From contig NZ_CP053351.1 in assembly GCF_013394655.1 (NCBI RefSeq), positions 3,698,001 to 3,762,000 of the forward strand: a stretch of 64,000 bases of DNA, given 5' to 3'. Source of the stretch: Winogradskyella schleiferi (GTDB lineage: Bacteria > Bacteroidota > Bacteroidia > Flavobacteriales > Flavobacteriaceae). The first letter of the stretch is position 1, and each line of letters begins with the position of its first letter. This document shows positions 27,051-35,183 of the stretch, piece by piece. Position numbers and translations under genes: made by a program. Under the pieces are notes generated by a model. That model saw nothing but the letters and a program-made list of their open reading frames with translations. It was not told the DNA's origin and searched no databases.

Positions 27051-29198
27051 TTAGTAAACCGTTTTTGCTCTATTATCTTCTATTTCTGCCGCCTTTTCCA
27101 AAGCTGTGAATACTTTGCTCTGAACTGCATTTCTACGTTCAGAATTTAATCTGTTCATAATAGAGGTATAATTGTCTAATTCCGTTGCCTCGTTAATCTT
27201 AGTTACTTCCACAACATAAACACCTTTTTCACCATCAATTGGCTTAGATGTTTCTCCTTCTTCCAAGCCAAATGCCGCACCTACAACTTTAGGCTCTACA
27301 CCAGCGCCTGACAAGGTTGTATTGCTAAGCGTAACTGCTGCTGCGTTTCTGGCACTCTGACCTTGGTTTTTAGCAATGTCAGCCACAGTTGTTGCAGTGA
27401 TCTTTTCACGAATCATCTTCGCTTTCTTCTCTTTTCTTATTTCTGGTAATGCTGTAATGGAAGCGTCTTCCGTACTCATCATTCCCTTTTCTCTTTTATC
27501 TACGACCTTAGCGACGATAAATCCAAAATTAGAAATTGGAAAATTCTTAAAATCACCTACTTCAGTATCGTCTTCAAAAGCCCAACGTACCACATTTCTT
27601 TGGCTTCCTAAACCTGGAATATTTTCATCCAATTCTTTAAACGTTATCGGCTTAACCGTTAAATCACGTTCTTTTGCCAATTCATTAAAATCACCATCTT
27701 TTGCAGCAATTTCGAATTTGGACATTTTATTAAACACTTCTTGTAACGTTTCGTCTGAAGGTTCAATTTCATCAGCTAAAGTTGCCAGTTTCACCGTTTG
27801 GTTAAAACTCGTTTGATCTAATATTTCAATAATATGGTATCCAAAAGAAGTTTGTACCACATCAATATCACCAACTTCATTTTCAAAAGCATAGGCTTTA
27901 AATTCTGGTGCCATTCCTGCTTTGTAATCAAACTCTATTTCACCATCTTTTTCATTACTGACTTTATCAGAAGATAAATCCAATAAATCCAAAAATTTAG
28001 TGCCGCTATTAATTTTAGCTAAAATACTATCTGCTGTTTTCTTTGCTTCTTCTGGCGTCTTGGTTACTGAAGGATCTGCTCGTTGACCTCCAACATTTGG
28101 AATTAAGATGTGACGTACTTTTACTGAATCTGGCATTTGCTTTTTAGCAACTACTTTAGATAATTTATAGTATTCTCCATCTTTATATGGTCCGTAATAA
28201 TCGCCAACGTTCAATTTAAGTAGCGTATCTTTTACTGTAGCAGGTAATTCAGCTGCTCTTAAATATGAATCGCTGTATTTAATATCTGAATTTGAATTTA
28301 CAAATTCTTCCATATCAGTAGCAGAATCAAATCCAGGAATGGTTTCTGTATTCTTGCTGCTCTCGTTATATTCTTGTTTATCTGATTTTAAAGCCATTAA
28401 ATCCGCTTTAATTTTCTCTTCATCTGCCTTAGATGCTTCCTCCTTAAACTCAACGTAAACCACTTCTGTCGTTGCCTCAGTTTTATAAGTGTCTTTATGT
28501 TTGTCCATATAGGCCTTAATATCGCTTTTTGAAACTTCAACTAAACTATCTGCGATTGTTGTATAAGGTATTTGCACATAACGAATATCAACGGTTTTTG
28601 CATCAGCTAAATATTCATCTTCAGCTTCTGCGATGGTTGTGCCAACACCAGCTTTGATCATATTGTAATAAGTTTGCTGAACGGCATTGGCTGCTATGGC
28701 CTGCTCGTTGTTTGTCCAACTATCATAGTTAACCATAAAATTGCCCAATGGTGCAGCTTCGCCATTTAGGTCTTTAAGATTGGCGATAAAGGCATTTAAA
28801 CGGTTAACATCAAAATTTCCATTTTCATCTTGAAATTCAGGATAAGAAGAAAAGCTATTCTTCAATAAATCTCTCATTTCATCCTTTTCAACAGACAAAC
28901 CCAATTCATCAGTTTCAGTTTGTAAAACAATTTTACGTAACTCTTGATTGTAAATCGCATTCATCGATTGTGTTGACGTTTGTCTTCCACCAGATCTATC
29001 TTGATAGTTTTTTACTTTTTGTTGAAACTCATTACGGTTGATATCTTCGCCATTAATTGTAGCAACCACATCTTGTGAACCACCTGAAAATGCCGTAGAA
29101 TTTTTGAATAAATCACCGATTACAAAGGCAAATAACGCCATCGCAATTACAAAGATTAATATCAATGAGCGTTGTCTAATTTTATTTAAAACTGCCAT
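27051..29198 (-). CDS. ppiD: PpiD/SurA-type peptidyl-prolyl isomerase, membrane anchored
   Basis: Periplasmic folding factor fixed in the inner membrane. One N-terminal membrane segment (about 12-30) is followed by a SurA_N-like domain, one clear parvulin PPIC domain starting at VKVRHILIP near residue 360, and a second degenerate region. The length of 715 residues is usual for Bacteroidota. It helps outer-membrane proteins fold. It lies downstream of the envelope-gene run on the same strand. Confidence 0.92.
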   Translation of the reverse strand: MAVLNKIRQRSLILIFVIAMALFAFVIGDLFKNSTAFSGGSQDVVATINGEDINRNEFQQKVKNYQDRSGGRQTSTQSMNAIYNQELRKIVLQTETDELGLSVEKDEMRDLLKNSFSSYPEFQDENGNFDVNRLNAFIANLKDLNGEAAPLGNFMVNYDSWTNNEQAIAANAVQQTYYNMIKAGVGTTIAEAEDEYLADAKTVDIRYVQIPYTTIADSLVEVSKSDIKAYMDKHKDTYKTEATTEVVYVEFKEEASKADEEKIKADLMALKSDKQEYNESSKNTETIPGFDSATDMEEFVNSNSDIKYSDSYLRAAELPATVKDTLLKLNVGDYYGPYKDGEYYKLSKVVAKKQMPDSVKVRHILIPNVGGQRADPSVTKTPEEAKKTADSILAKINSGTKFLDLLDLSSDKVSNEKDGEIEFDYKAGMAPEFKAYAFENEVGDIDVVQTSFGYHIIEILDQTSFNQTVKLATLADEIEPSDETLQEVFNKMSKFEIAAKDGDFNELAKERDLTVKPITFKELDENIPGLGSQRNVVRWAFEDDTEVGDFKNFPISNFGFIVAKVVDKREKGMMSTEDASITALPEIRKEKKAKMIREKITATTVADIAKNQGQSARNAAAVTLSNTTLSGAGVEPKVVGAAFGLEEGETSKPIDGEKGVYVVEVTKINEATELDNYTSIMNRLNSERRNAVQSKVFTALEKAAEIEDNRAKTVY

Positions 29199-29305
29199 AG
29201 TCTTTATTGTATTGTATAATTTTCATTTAAATAAGTCTGCGAAAATAGTATTTTCTAGCTAATAATAAAAGGAGAAGTGTAGTTTTTATAAGTGTTAGTG
29301 AAGTA

Positions 29306-30595
29306 TCAATCTACTTCAAGGATTTTTAAGATCACCTCATCAATTTTTGTCGAAGATACTTCGGTAACCGTAAACTTGAAATTATCGATTAATACATCAT
29401 CTTTTTCCTCAGGAATTCCTTCTGTGGCGTGCACAATTAAACCTCCTAATGTTTCATAATTTTCTCCTTTAGGAAGGTTCAGTTTATAGGTTTCGTTGAT
29501 ATAATTGACTTCCAAGCGTGCTGAAAACTTATAAGTATTATCATTGATTTGTTCTTCAATCATCTCAACCGTATCGTGTTCATCTTCAATTTCCCCAAAT
29601 AATTCTTCGATGATATCTTCAACGGTCATAATTCCAGAGGTTCCTCCATATTCGTCTATAACCACTGCCATACTGCGACGTTTTTTGGTCAAAATATTAA
29701 GAACATCCTTTATCAAAATCGTTTCTGGCACAAATCCTACCCTGATTATGATCGATTTGATTGTTTTTGGTTTTTTGAATAGTTCGAAAGAATGCACATA
29801 GCCTAAAATATCATCAATGTTATCTTTATAAACAATAATTTTAGTACGCCCAGAATCTATAAAAAGCTGTCTTAAATTTTCAATACTATCTGAAATCTCT
29901 ACCGCAGTTATCTCAGTTCTTGGTACCATAACTTCACGTGCTTTTACTTCTGAAAAATCCAAAGCATTCTGAAATATTTGAATTTCACTATCCATATCAT
30001 CATGGTCATCCACCGATTCCATTTGTTCTGTAATGTAATTTCCCAGTTCCACTTTGGTCATTGCTAAAACAACGTCCTCGCCTTCTGCTCTAAAGATGTA
30101 TTTTAAAACCGCATCTGAAATCCAAATGATAAAATCTGAAATCCAAAAAAATAGCAGGTAGAAAATATAGGTTGGCAATGCTAAAATCTTCAGCAAGGTA
30201 TTGGCATAAATTTGAAAAAATACTTTTGGTAAAAATTCTGCTGTAATTAAAATAACCAAGGTAGAAATTACCGTTTGGGTTAACAGTTGTAAATCTGTAA
30301 ACAAATAGGTTAAAGTTGTACTATCTGAAGGTAACATAGACTGAAACCAGCGTATCAAAACCTCACCCATTTTAAAACCATAGATAACCAAAGCGATATT
30401 GTTACCTATAAGCATGGTAGCAATATATTTGGAAGGCTTTGCTGTTAATTTGCCCAAGATGTTTCCTAAGAAATCACCTTGTTTCTTTTCAATCTCTATA
30501 TGGATTTTGTTGGAAGACACATAAGCGATTTCCATTCCAGAAAAAAAAGCTGAAAGTATAAGTGTTGTAATTATAATGACTAAGTCAGCAGTCAT
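29306..30595 (-). CDS. Hemolysin-family CNNM/CorC-like membrane protein
   Basis: 429 residues: a DUF21/CNNM membrane domain with about three to four segments (1-180), a CBS domain pair (about 205-330) and a C-terminal CorC_HlyC domain (about 345-425). Proteins of this plan bind nucleotides through the CBS pair and are linked to magnesium or cobalt export; hemolysin is only a historic label. It follows the 64-residue membrane protein gene by 3 bp. Confidence 0.9.
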   Translation of the reverse strand: MTADLVIIITTLILSAFFSGMEIAYVSSNKIHIEIEKKQGDFLGNILGKLTAKPSKYIATMLIGNNIALVIYGFKMGEVLIRWFQSMLPSDSTTLTYLFTDLQLLTQTVISTLVILITAEFLPKVFFQIYANTLLKILALPTYIFYLLFFWISDFIIWISDAVLKYIFRAEGEDVVLAMTKVELGNYITEQMESVDDHDDMDSEIQIFQNALDFSEVKAREVMVPRTEITAVEISDSIENLRQLFIDSGRTKIIVYKDNIDDILGYVHSFELFKKPKTIKSIIIRVGFVPETILIKDVLNILTKKRRSMAVVIDEYGGTSGIMTVEDIIEELFGEIEDEHDTVEMIEEQINDNTYKFSARLEVNYINETYKLNLPKGENYETLGGLIVHATEGIPEEKDDVLIDNFKFTVTEVSSTKIDEVILKILEVD

Positions 30596-30598
30596 AAA

Positions 30599-30793
30599 TT
30601 AACTGTTCTTGTTATGGTCGTCAAACTTTCTACCGAAGCGTCTTCTAAAGAAAAACATAAATACTGCCAAAGCCGAAAGTCCTAGGGATATGTAAGCACC
30701 TGTTCTATCCTCGGACCATTTCGTAATGGCATCGTATAAAAACAGCACTGCAAAAACTATATATGCGTATTGAAAAATCTTCTGTATTTTCAT
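30599..30793 (-). CDS. Small membrane protein, 64 residues
   Basis: Hypothetical protein with two membrane segments (about 5-20 and 33-49) and a basic C-terminus (FFRRRFGRKFDDH). The ATG at 30791-30793 is chosen because upstream codons in this frame overlap the lptC coding region antiparallel in reading sense and look non-coding. It sits in a tight operon between lptC and the CBS protein. Function not known. Confidence 0.75.
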   Translation of the reverse strand: MKIQKIFQYAYIVFAVLFLYDAITKWSEDRTGAYISLGLSALAVFMFFFRRRFGRKFDDHNKNS

Positions 30794-30830
30794 CTTCAAG
30801 TTTAATAAAATGGTTGTTGGGCAAAGATAA

Positions 30831-31397
30831 CTAATTATCGAGTTCAAACTGGCCTCCCATTTCCAACATTTGAAAGTTCTTGAATTCTTTATCCGAGTCA
30901 AAGCCAATACCATGTAAAGGTCCCACGGCGCGCTTAAACAACCAAGGTTCGTTTGTAAATGCCCATTCCAATTTTTGATTGTAATACAGTTGCTCCGTAA
31001 ATAAGGTGTCTTTTTCGTGTGTTGCAATTTTCACATTACCACGCAAATCAATAATATTGGTTTCGTTATAAACAATGGCGTAATCGGAAGTTATGGTGGT
31101 TTTATTTTTGTTGGCGTCATAAATCTTGAGCTCAATACCTTCTGGAAATTCGTTAAATGCAAAATTCCTGTTAGAATAATCCAACATTTTAGGACTGAGA
31201 AGATTGGCAATTAACCTTACCGTATCTTCCTTAAACTCCGTATATTTTAAATCAATATCTTTAGCTTCACCAATTGGTTGATTTTGTAATACACCTACTT
31301 TCTGCACCTCATCAAAATCATTTTTACAAGAAAAAAACAAAGTCACAACAATTGCTGTGACTAAGTTTCTTATAATATGTAAATTATGTTTTATCAT
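30831..31397 (-). CDS. lptC: LPS export protein LptC
   Basis: Periplasmic bridge protein of the Lpt pathway that carries lipopolysaccharide to the outer membrane. The N-terminus has a lipoprotein signal ending in LFFSC. The beta-rich LptC region has typical stretches such as YAIVYNETNIIDLRGNVK near residue 105. The ATG at 31395-31397 overlaps the stop of the upstream TPR gene by one base (TAATG), which fixes this start; 13 upstream codons in frame are rejected. Confidence 0.9.
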   Translation of the reverse strand: MIKHNLHIIRNLVTAIVVTLFFSCKNDFDEVQKVGVLQNQPIGEAKDIDLKYTEFKEDTVRLIANLLSPKMLDYSNRNFAFNEFPEGIELKIYDANKNKTTITSDYAIVYNETNIIDLRGNVKIATHEKDTLFTEQLYYNQKLEWAFTNEPWLFKRAVGPLHGIGFDSDKEFKNFQMLEMGGQFELDN

Positions 31398-32797
31398 TAA
31401 CCTTTTGGGACGGTTATTGAACGTCCAATCCAACAACCTATTGAGATCGTTTCGCCTGCATTTGCTGCACTAAAAATTTCCGCTTTAGAAGGCGCGCTAG
31501 CTCTATAACTCGCTGCTGTTTTCGCCGCTGTAGATTTCAATCTTCCATCAACTCGTCCTGCTTTTTCTGCTTCATTAGCTGCTAACCAGAATACTGCTCT
31601 TTTATTAAAGTTAGTATCACCACAGTTATTTGCACTTTTGGCGTACATAGCTGCAATTCTTAAATATGGACCTCCATTAGAGGGGTTCAACTTTAATGCT
31701 TCCATATATTGTTGTCTTGCTTTACCATAGTTCCCTCTTTTATAGTTTTTCTCAGCTACTCGCATTACAAGTTTCCATTTTTTAAGCGGATCTGTTTCCA
31801 ATTCAAAAGACTGGTTATAGTATTTATCCGCTTCAGCTGTTTTTCCTTGCTTTTCTTTTAAGACTCCTAAATAAAAAGCTGTTTTAGCATCTGGTTTTAC
31901 TCTATTCTTTTGTTCTACTAATTTTTCAAACATAGGGTCATCAGTACATTCCTTTTCGCCCATTTTGTTCATGGCACGTTGTAACCAAAGGGCATCTTGC
32001 TTATTCTCTTCGTAATCTTTTTGATATAAAGGAATCAATACCTCACAGTTAGCTCTATCACCTAACTTTTTGTCCATACTTCCCAATATCTGATTTTCGA
32101 AAGCCTCAATATTTGACTCATAACTCCCTTTATACCTTTCTTCTTTCTTAGTTAATGTTTGTCCCGCTTCTTCTTTTTCCGCATATTTATTCAGATTTGT
32201 TGTATAACCTGCAATTAAATCTTCTATAATTGCGCTAACATCATCGTATTTATCAAACATTTTCTGAGTTTCATCAGGTGACTTAGATCCTGCGTCATAC
32301 AAATCTACTGCTAATGAAAAATAAGTATATAAGCCTTTGGCGCTTGTAAAGTTCTTAGCATCCTTCTTGTAAGCTTCATCAAACATATCATAGACTTGTT
32401 TATCAGACATATTGAGCTCCGTTCTATACTTGTAAGCTAAATTCGCTTTGTCCGCTAAAACCTCTCCTAGATCGTATTTAGACTCAAAATACTGTCTACT
32501 TTGATCATGTAACAACATTAAGTCCTTAATGTATGCTACCTGCTCTGCTCCTGTTGAATTTTCTATCTTATGTGTTAATATTTTCTCTCCATAAGCATAG
32601 ATCGCTCTGTTGAACTTAGGGCACTTTTCCCTTACAATTTTCCATGGCTCATAAGCATCATCATATTTCTTGCTCTTTACATAACTATCGAACATAGATA
32701 GATTATTCATGCATTCTTCCTGACTATCGTCTTGAGCAAAACCTGTGCTTACACTCATTAAAAGAGCCACAAAAAGGGCAGTAATTCTCGTCTTCAT
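31397..32797 (-). CDS. Exported TPR-repeat protein
   Basis: 466 residues with a signal peptide (about 1-21, ending GFAQ). Helical repeats through the body become clear TPR units near 335-410 (ADKYYNQSFELE, ARQQYMEALKLNPSN). A short C-terminal segment IGCWIGRSI follows. This protein occurs in the conserved order outer-membrane protein, TPR protein, LptC in flavobacteria, pointing to an envelope role. No enzymatic motif seen. Confidence 0.88.
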   Translation of the reverse strand: MKTRITALFVALLMSVSTGFAQDDSQEECMNNLSMFDSYVKSKKYDDAYEPWKIVREKCPKFNRAIYAYGEKILTHKIENSTGAEQVAYIKDLMLLHDQSRQYFESKYDLGEVLADKANLAYKYRTELNMSDKQVYDMFDEAYKKDAKNFTSAKGLYTYFSLAVDLYDAGSKSPDETQKMFDKYDDVSAIIEDLIAGYTTNLNKYAEKEEAGQTLTKKEERYKGSYESNIEAFENQILGSMDKKLGDRANCEVLIPLYQKDYEENKQDALWLQRAMNKMGEKECTDDPMFEKLVEQKNRVKPDAKTAFYLGVLKEKQGKTAEADKYYNQSFELETDPLKKWKLVMRVAEKNYKRGNYGKARQQYMEALKLNPSNGGPYLRIAAMYAKSANNCGDTNFNKRAVFWLAANEAEKAGRVDGRLKSTAAKTAASYRASAPSKAEIFSAANAGETISIGCWIGRSITVPKG

Positions 32798-32812
32798 CTT
32801 TTATTAATTTTG

Positions 32813-34135
32813 TTAGTTATACTTCTTTTGTTGAAACCATCTAGAGTTCAAAGATAAACTTACATTGAAGTTTACAAAATTCTCTTGAATTAAATTTTGA
32901 TTCGTTGTGCCTCTTCTTCCTAATTCTAAGCCTAAATTGGCATTAGAAAATAAATTTCGGTTTCCTACTGGTAAACCTAATCCAAAAGATATGCCAAACT
33001 CTTTAATCGATTCATTTTTTACAACTAAACCTGTATTTCCAAAGTTAAAACCAGCCCTGTAAACAACTCGTTTATAGTAACCTGAGAAGGCATTATAGTT
33101 TGGAATATAAAATCCACCTATAGACACTTGGGATGAATTTTCGAAGGTAGAATTATCATTGGGAAATACTGGATTAGAAAAATCACTGGTATTTTGAAAG
33201 GTATATTCTGCTCCTACAAACCAAGATCTAGGCGCTCCAATTCCAGCACCAAGCGATAATCTTGAAGGTAATGTGAGATCGGTTTGCTCAAGATTTTCAT
33301 CAGCCAAAACAGCATCAATTGTTTGGAAAATGTTTGAAATCTCTAACGTAGATGAATTTAAAGAAACGGTAGAAAAAGTTCTAACATTATCCGAACTAAG
33401 CTTACTTCCCGGTGCATAAGTCGCTGTTACAGATAGTTCAAACTTATCGTTAATCATGGTTTTATACGCGACTCCGAAATTTAAATTTAAACCACTTAGA
33501 TCAGATCTATTAAACTCTCTTGTTTGATATTGTACAACATTACCTTCAGGAGTGTATTCTATTTCGAGTGCTGTATTTTGAATATTCCCAAAGTTATAGT
33601 TAAAGTCCAAGCCAACACTCCATTCGTCATTAATTTGATAACCTAGACCTGCAAAAACTCGGTTTACACCGCCTTCACCTGTATATCGGTTCGTTAAAAC
33701 GTTGTCCGCATCAATATCATTAAGCCTATAACCCACAGAAGTGTAAGGCAATACTCCAAAACCAAACCCAAATTTACCTACTGGTATTGATATGGCGATA
33801 TAATCAAAAATGGTACTATTGGTTTCAGCCTCACCTGAATTGCTTTTTAAGGTTGCGTCAGACATGGTTCCTGCAACAGCAAATTTTACTGGTCTACTTT
33901 CGCCTTCAAAGCCAAAAGACTCCAAGTTTTTACCAGCATAAGCAGCGGGATTCTTTAAATTAACATGAATACTATCTAAGTAAACACCAATACCTCCCAT
34001 GCTACGATTTTCTACAGTACCTTTAAATTTTAGACTTCCAATACCATAAAATGAATATGGTGAACCAGTTCCTTGTTGTGCAAAAGCAACGGAACCTATA
34101 ATTGTAATACAAATTACAATGAATTTTTTTATCAT
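32813..34135 (-). CDS. Outer-membrane beta-barrel protein
   Basis: 440 residues with a signal peptide (about 1-20, ending AFAQ). Alternating beta strands run throughout and the end is aromatic (SLSLNSRWFQ), as in barrels. It resembles FadL/PorV-type proteins. The start overlaps the coaX stop by one base, so it is coupled to coaX. Ligand unknown. Confidence 0.82.
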   Translation of the reverse strand: MIKKFIVICITIIGSVAFAQQGTGSPYSFYGIGSLKFKGTVENRSMGGIGVYLDSIHVNLKNPAAYAGKNLESFGFEGESRPVKFAVAGTMSDATLKSNSGEAETNSTIFDYIAISIPVGKFGFGFGVLPYTSVGYRLNDIDADNVLTNRYTGEGGVNRVFAGLGYQINDEWSVGLDFNYNFGNIQNTALEIEYTPEGNVVQYQTREFNRSDLSGLNLNFGVAYKTMINDKFELSVTATYAPGSKLSSDNVRTFSTVSLNSSTLEISNIFQTIDAVLADENLEQTDLTLPSRLSLGAGIGAPRSWFVGAEYTFQNTSDFSNPVFPNDNSTFENSSQVSIGGFYIPNYNAFSGYYKRVVYRAGFNFGNTGLVVKNESIKEFGISFGLGLPVGNRNLFSNANLGLELGRRGTTNQNLIQENFVNFNVSLSLNSRWFQQKKYN

Positions 34136-34863
34136 TATTTTGAATTATATTCTAGAATAAAATTCAAACCCTCCAATAGAAAATTTGAATTCGCAAATAT
34201 GGTATTTTTTAATTGGTTTGACAAAAAATTGGTGTCTCCACCTGTTAAAATAACTGTTAAATCTATGTAATCCTCAAGATATTGACCAATAACTCCATCA
34301 ATTTCTTTAACGACACCATTGACAACACCTGAATGAATGGATTCTTCTGTAGAATCGCCAATAATACATCTAGGCTTCTTCGTCTCTAATAACGGAAGAT
34401 TTGCGGTTAAATTATTTAAAGATTTATAGCGCAACCTAATGCCTGGAGAAATCGCACCTCCAAGATAATGATTCCCTGAAGTAATAAAATCATAAGTTAT
34501 ACAGGTTCCTGCATCTATAATCAAAACATTTTTATCTGAAAACTGTTGAACGGAAGCACTTACCAAAGCCATTCGATCTACTCCTAGCGTTTTTGGAGTT
34601 GTATAACGATTCTGAAAAGGCAATTTTGTATTTGAATTTAATTCAATAACCTTTAGATCAGAAGCTATAAATCCGACCTGTTCCTTAGATAAGTGCCCAA
34701 CTGAAGAAATTATGGCATTCTTTAAATTGGGAAAATCGTTTTTAAGTGTTCTGAATTGATTTTGAAACTCAACAAGTTTAAAACTGACCTTATAAATTAA
34801 TTTTGTGTCATCAAAAACAGCAAACTTAACGTACGTATTTCCCACATCTACAATAAGATTCAT
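34135..34863 (-). CDS. coaX: Type III pantothenate kinase
   Basis: First enzyme of coenzyme A synthesis, the type III form that is not inhibited by CoA. The 242-residue protein has the phosphate motif DVGNTYVKFAV near 5-15, GVDRMA near 93, DAGTCITYDF near 113-122 and GGDTNFL near 218. It is the first gene of the coaX-OMP-TPR-lptC operon. Confidence 0.95.
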   Translation of the reverse strand: MNLIVDVGNTYVKFAVFDDTKLIYKVSFKLVEFQNQFRTLKNDFPNLKNAIISSVGHLSKEQVGFIASDLKVIELNSNTKLPFQNRYTTPKTLGVDRMALVSASVQQFSDKNVLIIDAGTCITYDFITSGNHYLGGAISPGIRLRYKSLNNLTANLPLLETKKPRCIIGDSTEESIHSGVVNGVVKEIDGVIGQYLEDYIDLTVILTGGDTNFLSNQLKNTIFANSNFLLEGLNFILEYNSK

Positions 34864-34891
34864 ATGTATTCTAATCTTTCATTTGGAATTA

Positions 34892-34899
34892 CAAATTTA
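34892..34899 (-). promoter_or_regulatory. -7 element (TAAATTTG) of the coaX operon promoter
   Basis: On the minus strand this is TAAATTTG, matching TAnnTTTG, 29 bp upstream of the coaX ATG. A TTG on the same strand lies 16 bp further upstream. Confidence 0.5.
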
Positions 34900-34926
34900 T
34901 AAAATCAAATTTTAGCAATTTCTTTT

Positions 34927-34958
34927 TGCGAATATTAAAAATGCAACTATATTTGCAT
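34927..34958 (+). promoter_or_regulatory. Promoter of tRNA-Phe: TTTG-N19-TATATTTGC
   Basis: TTTG at 34927-34930 and TATATTTGC at 34950-34958 with a 19-nt spacer match the Bacteroidota housekeeping promoter at both boxes. It lies about 54 bp before the tRNA. Confidence 0.8.
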
Positions 34959-35011
34959 CCGCCTTTGCAACGATGTTGCTTCGGTGGAAAAATCCGCTAT
35001 AAACGGCGACT

Positions 35012-35084
35012 GGTGCCTTAGCTCAGTTGGTAGAGCAAAGGACTGAAAATCCTTGTGTCCCTGGTTCGATTCCTGGAGGCACCA
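35012..35084 (+). tRNA. tRNA-Phe (anticodon GAA)
   Basis: Complete cloverleaf: acceptor GGTGCCT / AGGCACC, D stem GCTC/GAGC, anticodon stem AAGGA/TCCTT with loop CTGAAAA (anticodon GAA at 35045-35047), T stem CCTGG/CCTGG with loop TTCGATT, discriminator A. CCA is not encoded. It lies at the boundary between core genes and the metal/defence island. Confidence 0.97.
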
Positions 35085-35089
35085 CTTTT

Positions 35090-35123
35090 AAACCCTGTAA
35101 GACGTTGTTTTATAGGGTTTTTT
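35090..35123 (+). terminator. tRNA-Phe terminator
   Basis: Arms AAACCCTGTAA (35090-35100) and TTATAGGGTTT (35110-35120) pair at 10 of 11 positions and are followed by TTT. Confidence 0.8.
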
Positions 35124-35128
35124 GGTTG

Positions 35129-35152
35129 TTAGGGGACAACATTAGGGGCAAC
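35129..35152. repeat. Short direct repeat TTAGGGGACAAC / TTAGGGGCAAC
   Basis: Two near-identical 11-12-bp words 13 bp apart, right after the tRNA terminator at the island boundary. This G-rich pair beside a tRNA 3' end is the kind of sequence found at integrase attachment sites of Bacteroidota islands. No integrase gene lies nearby, so this is inferred. Confidence 0.5.
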
Positions 35153-35183
35153 GTGGTTACAAAATATGATACCCATAGACACT

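Noticed and set aside
30794..31027. Upstream extension of the 64-residue membrane protein frame
   Set aside because: It runs through the end of lptC in another frame and reads as non-coding; the ATG at 30793 gives a normal small membrane protein.
31398..31436. Longer N-terminus for LptC
   Set aside because: Would overlap the TPR gene by 39 bases and would bury the lipoprotein signal; the TAATG junction supports the shorter form.
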